Assembly (NCBI GenBank): GCA_027328825.1
Contig: DAHWTK010000003.1
Span: forward strand, 22,215 to 40,158
From: Nitrospirota bacterium
Lineage (GTDB): Bacteria; Nitrospirota; JACRHJ01
Direction of reading: 5' to 3'
Length of the DNA stretch: 17,944 nt
The notes beneath the pieces are model-generated. The model saw only the letters and a list, made by a program, of their open reading frames with translations. It ran no database searches and was not told where the DNA came from. Positions 14,881 to 17,944 of the stretch are shown here, one piece after another; the first letter of the stretch is position 1, and each line of letters starts with the position of its first letter. The translations under genes were made by a program, and so were the position numbers.

Positions 14881-15177
14881 TTAAAGCCAGGTCATCGGCT
14901 TGTGTTGCTCGACAAGATCGACAAAATCGGCGTAGTCGATTACTTTCACGCCAGAGGTCAGATTGCCCGCAAGACCCCTTGCGGAAATATCCGCGCTCAG
15001 CGCATAGACCGGATGGTTCTTCAGCGCGCCCTGGACAAGACTCTCAACCCCGCCTCCGGCGGCGGCGCCCAGCACAGCGTCTTCTATAAGCAGTATCGGG
15101 TCGTTCTTCTGCGCAACCCTGATGCAGCTCTCCAGGCTGCTTTTCATGTACGGAGATTTGTTGACTATATGAAGCAC
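14881..15177 (-). CDS. dsrH: DsrH/TusB-family sulfur relay protein
   Basis: A 98-residue protein with the DsrH/TusB signature: MLHIVNKSP at the N-terminus, then a cysteine at position 18 (SSLESCIRVAQ) that corresponds to the conserved DsrH cysteine, and DPILLIEDAVLGAA. DsrH is part of the DsrE2F2H2 complex that transfers sulfane sulfur between TusA and DsrC. The start is GTG at 15177, with AGGAGG about eight bases upstream. It follows dsrF by 18 bp. The alternative, TusB of tRNA 2-thiouridine synthesis, is less likely next to dsrAB. Confidence 0.88.
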   Translation of the reverse strand: MLHIVNKSPYMKSSLESCIRVAQKNDPILLIEDAVLGAAAGGGVESLVQGALKNHPVYALSADISARGLAGNLTSGVKVIDYADFVDLVEQHKPMTWL

Positions 15178-15195
15178 CTTGAAAGCCTCCTAATC

Positions 15196-15552
15196 TTAAA
15201 AGGGCAGGAGCACGTCCTGCTCTTCCATTATTTTTCCTATGCCCGCCGAATCCATCACCTCGACCGGTATTGCGAAATCGTCCGTCTTCAGGCCGCGTTT
15301 TTCCATCGATTCCTTGTCAACGTATATCTTCTCGCAACCATAGTCCTCAAGCACCGGCAGTGTCTGGAGAAATCCTTTTATGCCAAGGGCCGTGGTATCC
15401 TGTCCCTTTTTGAGGGAGAAAACGGCGTCGTCCATATATACCGCGGCCAACTCGTTTTCGTACGCGCCGAAGATGAGGACGACTTCGAGGCCTTCCCAGG
15501 CGTATATTGTCCCGTGCGGGGCGTTTCTGTTTACGAACATTATCTTTGCCAC
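15196..15552 (-). CDS. dsrF: DsrF/TusC-family sulfur relay protein
   Basis: A 118-residue DsrE/F-fold protein starting MAKIMFVNRNAPHGTIYAWE, the DsrF/TusC-type N-terminus, and ending VLLPF. DsrF is the non-catalytic partner of DsrE and DsrH in the hexameric relay complex. The start is GTG at 15552, with GGAG about nine bases upstream; an ATG four codons later is the alternative. It lies between dsrE (20 bp) and dsrH (18 bp), the order E-F-H known from sulfur oxidisers. Confidence 0.87.
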   Translation of the reverse strand: MAKIMFVNRNAPHGTIYAWEGLEVVLIFGAYENELAAVYMDDAVFSLKKGQDTTALGIKGFLQTLPVLEDYGCEKIYVDKESMEKRGLKTDDFAIPVEVMDSAGIGKIMEEQDVLLPF

Positions 15553-15572
15553 TTTTTAAATCTCCTTTCCTC

Positions 15573-15929
15573 TTAGTCTCCGAAAGTGACTACGCGCTCC
15601 GCCTCTGTGCATATCTCGCTAAGCTGGCCCAGGCCGGATATCCTCGTATTGTCAACTATAAGCTCCGGTTTCATACCGCGCCTCTTGGCCGCCGCCACGC
15701 AGACTACTATGTCCACGCCCTTGGCCCCGAGCTCCGACCAGCGCCTTGCGATATGTCTGTCGTCCTGGGGCGGCTCCATGTGTTTGGCGACGTTCGTAAC
15801 AGCGTCGTCATACAGGAATACGCCCTGGATTGTGTGGCCTTTTGCCATAGCCGCTTCGATAAACTTGTAGGCGGTATCGGAGGCCTCGTGGTTATACGGG
15901 CCTTCCTGTATCATTACGCCTATTTTCAT
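15573..15929 (-). CDS. dsrE: DsrE/TusD-family sulfurtransferase
   Basis: A 118-residue DsrE. The catalytic cysteine is C77 in DIVVCVAAAKRRGM, at the position of the active Cys in Allochromatium DsrE, so it should accept persulfide sulfur from TusA. The frame stays open 40 codons upstream, but ATG at 15929 is chosen: MKIGVMIQEGPYN is the family N-terminus and GAGGAGGGGG lies just before it. Conserved catalytic Cys in DsrE is a criterion for a true sulfur-oxidation-type DsrEFH. It is the first recognisable gene of the dsr cluster, with a 122-bp gap upstream in which no clear promoter can be read. Confidence 0.9.
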   Translation of the reverse strand: MKIGVMIQEGPYNHEASDTAYKFIEAAMAKGHTIQGVFLYDDAVTNVAKHMEPPQDDRHIARRWSELGAKGVDIVVCVAAAKRRGMKPELIVDNTRISGLGQLSEICTEAERVVTFGD

Positions 15930-16051
15930 TTCCCCCTCCTCTAAGAAGTTCTTTCCGATATGAATTGCGCTTAAATCCTGTACTCCACGTCTTACATATT
16001 CCACGAGAAGCCGCTTCCGAAAAACAGCAGGCTGCCCGGCATGGTTCAAAC

Positions 16052-17830
16052 TTAGCTTTCCGTCGCGCCTATCTTTCCGGCTTTCTGGAGGGCCTTGTTG
16101 AATATGTCAGCCGCCCTGGTCTTGTCGTATTTCGCGCAGGCGGAGGCTATCTTAGCCAGGAGATCGGCTGAAGCCGCATTGTCGCCCACGGAAGATGCGG
16201 CCTTCACCGCCATATCCCAGACCATCGGAGATCGGTAATCGCCCTTGGCCGAGAAATCCGTCGCAATCTCGGAGAGGTTCGCGGCCTTCACATCGTCGTC
16301 GCCTTCGAGGTTCGCCGCCGAAGAGATGAAAAGGTTCGGGTCCAGCCTGCAAAGCGCAACGGCGATTTTCCATTGGAGCGCATTGCTCTTCGCCGTGGCG
16401 GCTGCGGATGCGGCCCTTTTGTAAAGCTTGATGGCCGCGGCAGGGTCGGTCTGCTCCTTGAGTTTTGCAGCGCCGTAATACGCGCGCGCCTGCTCGTAGA
16501 CTGCTTCCGCGCTGGCGAACCTCGGCACATCGATCTCGTCGAAATCTTTCTTGAACGCCTTGTCCCCGTCCTTCGATGCCGAAGCCGCGAGAGACGCATA
16601 TATTGCGTCCTTTATGGCCGGATACTCTTCATCGCCAGCCAGTTCCTTGGCCTTTTTGGGGTCGGATGCAACCAGCGTATCAGCCGTAAGCTCAAGCGCC
16701 TTCGCACGGTCGTACGGGTCCGATATGGCCTGGGCAGTCTCGATAACGCCGGACATATTGTCGGCATTAGAGCTTCCGCCCGCCGTGGCGGCCTTCATCA
16801 TGGCCGCGAATTTCGCGTCGTTATGCTCTATCTTCGAGGCATAGGCGTCCGCATCTGTCGGGTTCGCGCCGGACAGGGCCATTGCGACATCGCTCATCGC
16901 ATACGATCTGGCGTACGGCTGCGGTATTGATGACGCTATCTCTTCCGCCCTCGAGAACATAGCCTGAGATTTTGCCGCATCGGAATCCTTCAGCGCGAGG
17001 GCGGCATTGGCGAGCACCCTGGCTGAATATGCCATCAGGTCCCCTTTTTCCTTTGCGAGGACTTCCGCCTTCACTTCCGGAGGGGTCGAGTCTGTAATGA
17101 GATCGCTCGAAGGCTGCATGTTCAATACCGCCTCGGCGGCATCGCCCGCGGCGCTGAATGCGGAAGCCGCATCGCCAGAGCCGTTCGCCTTTGCCGTCTT
17201 GCCGGCTTCCATATACGCCCATGCCCTTATTCTGGGGTCGGATATTTTTGAGGCGGCATCCATGCCGGCCTTGAAATCAAGCTCCGCCAGCGCGGCGGAT
17301 ACTCCGCGCAGGTCGAGATCGCGGTATTTCGGATCCGGTATGGACTGCGCGTCCTGCGCCGCCTGGCTAAGTATTCCCATTGCCTTGGCCTTGTCGAGTT
17401 TGGCGATGCCTTCGGCGATGGAACGGATTACCCAGACGCGGCTAGAGTCGTTTGTAATCCTTTCGATAAGCGGGTCGATGGCCTCATGGTCCTTCGGCCC
17501 CCAGCCACTCGACATCTGGCGTAAACTCGCCGCGTATGCCTGGTTGGACTGCGCACGCACCTGGGTCGCAAGCTTCAGGGCCTGGTCGAGAGTGTCGGAC
17601 GCGCCGGCGACTCCCTGCTCGGCCATTGCCATGCCGAGCTTCCCAAGCTCGAACGCCTTGAGGTTCATATTGTCAAGGGAGTCCGCCGTTTTGCTTGCCT
17701 GCGAGACGGCGGCGGCCACCACCTTGGGGTCTGCCGAGCCGCCTTCCTTTTGTCCGTTATATTCAGAACAGGAGGAAAGGAAGGCCAGAAGAGCGACAGC
17801 ACACGTTATTGCGAATATTCTTTTGAGCAT
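16052..17830 (-). CDS. Large helical-repeat lipoprotein of unknown function
   Basis: A 592-residue protein with a lipoprotein signal: basic MLKR, a hydrophobic core and the lipobox LSSC with the acylated Cys at 21. Ser at +2 gives no inner-membrane retention signal, so it is probably outer-membrane or periplasm-facing. The mature part is almost all Ala-rich helix with a degenerate TPR/HEAT-like repeat whose anchor is I-x-D/Q-P-x-x-R-x-x-A: IPDPKYR (164), ISDPRIRAWA (197), IPQPYARSYA (302), ISDPYDRAKA (369). It is not recognised as a named family. A GAGG seven bases upstream supports the ATG. It lies 12 bp after a membrane-protein gene and 122 bp before dsrE on the same strand; a link to the sulfur system is possible but unproven. 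Confidence 0.8.
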   Translation of the reverse strand: MLKRIFAITCAVALLAFLSSCSEYNGQKEGGSADPKVVAAAVSQASKTADSLDNMNLKAFELGKLGMAMAEQGVAGASDTLDQALKLATQVRAQSNQAYAASLRQMSSGWGPKDHEAIDPLIERITNDSSRVWVIRSIAEGIAKLDKAKAMGILSQAAQDAQSIPDPKYRDLDLRGVSAALAELDFKAGMDAASKISDPRIRAWAYMEAGKTAKANGSGDAASAFSAAGDAAEAVLNMQPSSDLITDSTPPEVKAEVLAKEKGDLMAYSARVLANAALALKDSDAAKSQAMFSRAEEIASSIPQPYARSYAMSDVAMALSGANPTDADAYASKIEHNDAKFAAMMKAATAGGSSNADNMSGVIETAQAISDPYDRAKALELTADTLVASDPKKAKELAGDEEYPAIKDAIYASLAASASKDGDKAFKKDFDEIDVPRFASAEAVYEQARAYYGAAKLKEQTDPAAAIKLYKRAASAAATAKSNALQWKIAVALCRLDPNLFISSAANLEGDDDVKAANLSEIATDFSAKGDYRSPMVWDMAVKAASSVGDNAASADLLAKIASACAKYDKTRAADIFNKALQKAGKIGATES

Positions 17831-17842
17831 CCTTAGACCTCG

Positions 17843-17944
17843 TTATTCCTTTACGGTTTTCTTAAGCCCCAGGAAGAAAAGCAGGGAGACTATCATCACT
17901 ACGAGCAGACCAAGCCCGATTACCTTTTCCATCTTGTAGTCGTC
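17843..17944 (-). CDS. C-terminal fragment of a membrane protein
   Basis: The minus strand is open from the right window edge to a TAA at 17845-17843 and encodes 33 residues: DDYKMEK, then one hydrophobic helix VIGLGLLVVMIVSLLFFLGL and the basic tail KKTVKE. This is the end of a protein with a C-terminal transmembrane helix, or a small single-helix protein starting at the internal Met, which lacks a ribosome site. The product cannot be named. It precedes the lipoprotein by 12 bp, suggesting one transcript. Confidence 0.6.
   Translation of the reverse strand, partial: DDYKMEKVIGLGLLVVMIVSLLFFLGLKKTVKE

Noticed and set aside
15930..16049. N-terminal extension of dsrE by 40 codons
   Set aside because: The family N-terminus and a strong GAGGAGGGGG ribosome site place the start at 15929; the extra residues resemble no DsrE.

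Overview
The window looks like a GC-rich, anaerobic, dissimilatory sulfur-metabolising bacterium of the Desulfobacterota/Nitrospirota type. That placement is an inference from gene content (dsrABD, DsrL, NfnAB, a yicC-gmk-rpoZ-coaBC housekeeping run, a LipM-type octanoyltransferase and a Memo-like protein); nothing in the window fixes the phylum. No rRNA, tRNA, CRISPR array, transposase or prophage gene is visible.

Layout. (1) Positions 1-1996, minus strand: housekeeping operon yicC > gmk > rpoZ > coaBC (cut by the window edge), driven by a clear sigma70-type promoter at 2048-2020. (2) Positions 2076-4076, plus strand: a lipM-type octanoyltransferase and a Memo-like gene, separated by a 300-bp intergenic stretch with an AT-rich hairpin, a perfect GC hairpin, a four-tract G-quadruplex motif and a promoter-like element. 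(3) Positions 4066-15929, all minus strand: a long sulfur cluster. In transcription order it reads dsrE, dsrF, dsrH, a HEAT-repeat gene, dsrA, dsrB, dsrD, a dsrL-like gene, a strong intrinsic terminator/attenuator, a rubrerythrin-like gene, nfnA, nfnB, tusA, a CBS-domain gene, cobA (siroheme synthesis), osmC-like and a VOC/glyoxalase-fold gene. (4) Positions 16052-17944, minus strand: a large helical-repeat lipoprotein and the C-terminal membrane helix of another gene.

How the genes may work together. DsrAB is the siroheme sulfite reductase, DsrD its allosteric partner, and CobA makes the siroheme precursor. DsrL is an NAD(P)H-linked flavoprotein that can exchange electrons with DsrAB, and NfnAB interconverts NADH, ferredoxin and NADPH. 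TusA and DsrEFH form a sulfane-sulfur relay, and the catalytic cysteines of TusA, DsrE and DsrH are all present. DsrD usually marks the reductive pathway and DsrEFH with DsrL the oxidative one. Their union in one strand-consistent cluster suggests sulfur disproportionation, thiosulfate/sulfur reduction or a reversible Dsr pathway. dsrC, dsrMKJOP, aprAB, sat and qmo are not in the window.

The main anomaly is dsrA, which is split by a one-base frameshift near 13385. Removing one G restores an intact DsrA, so this is either an assembly error or a real lesion in a central gene.
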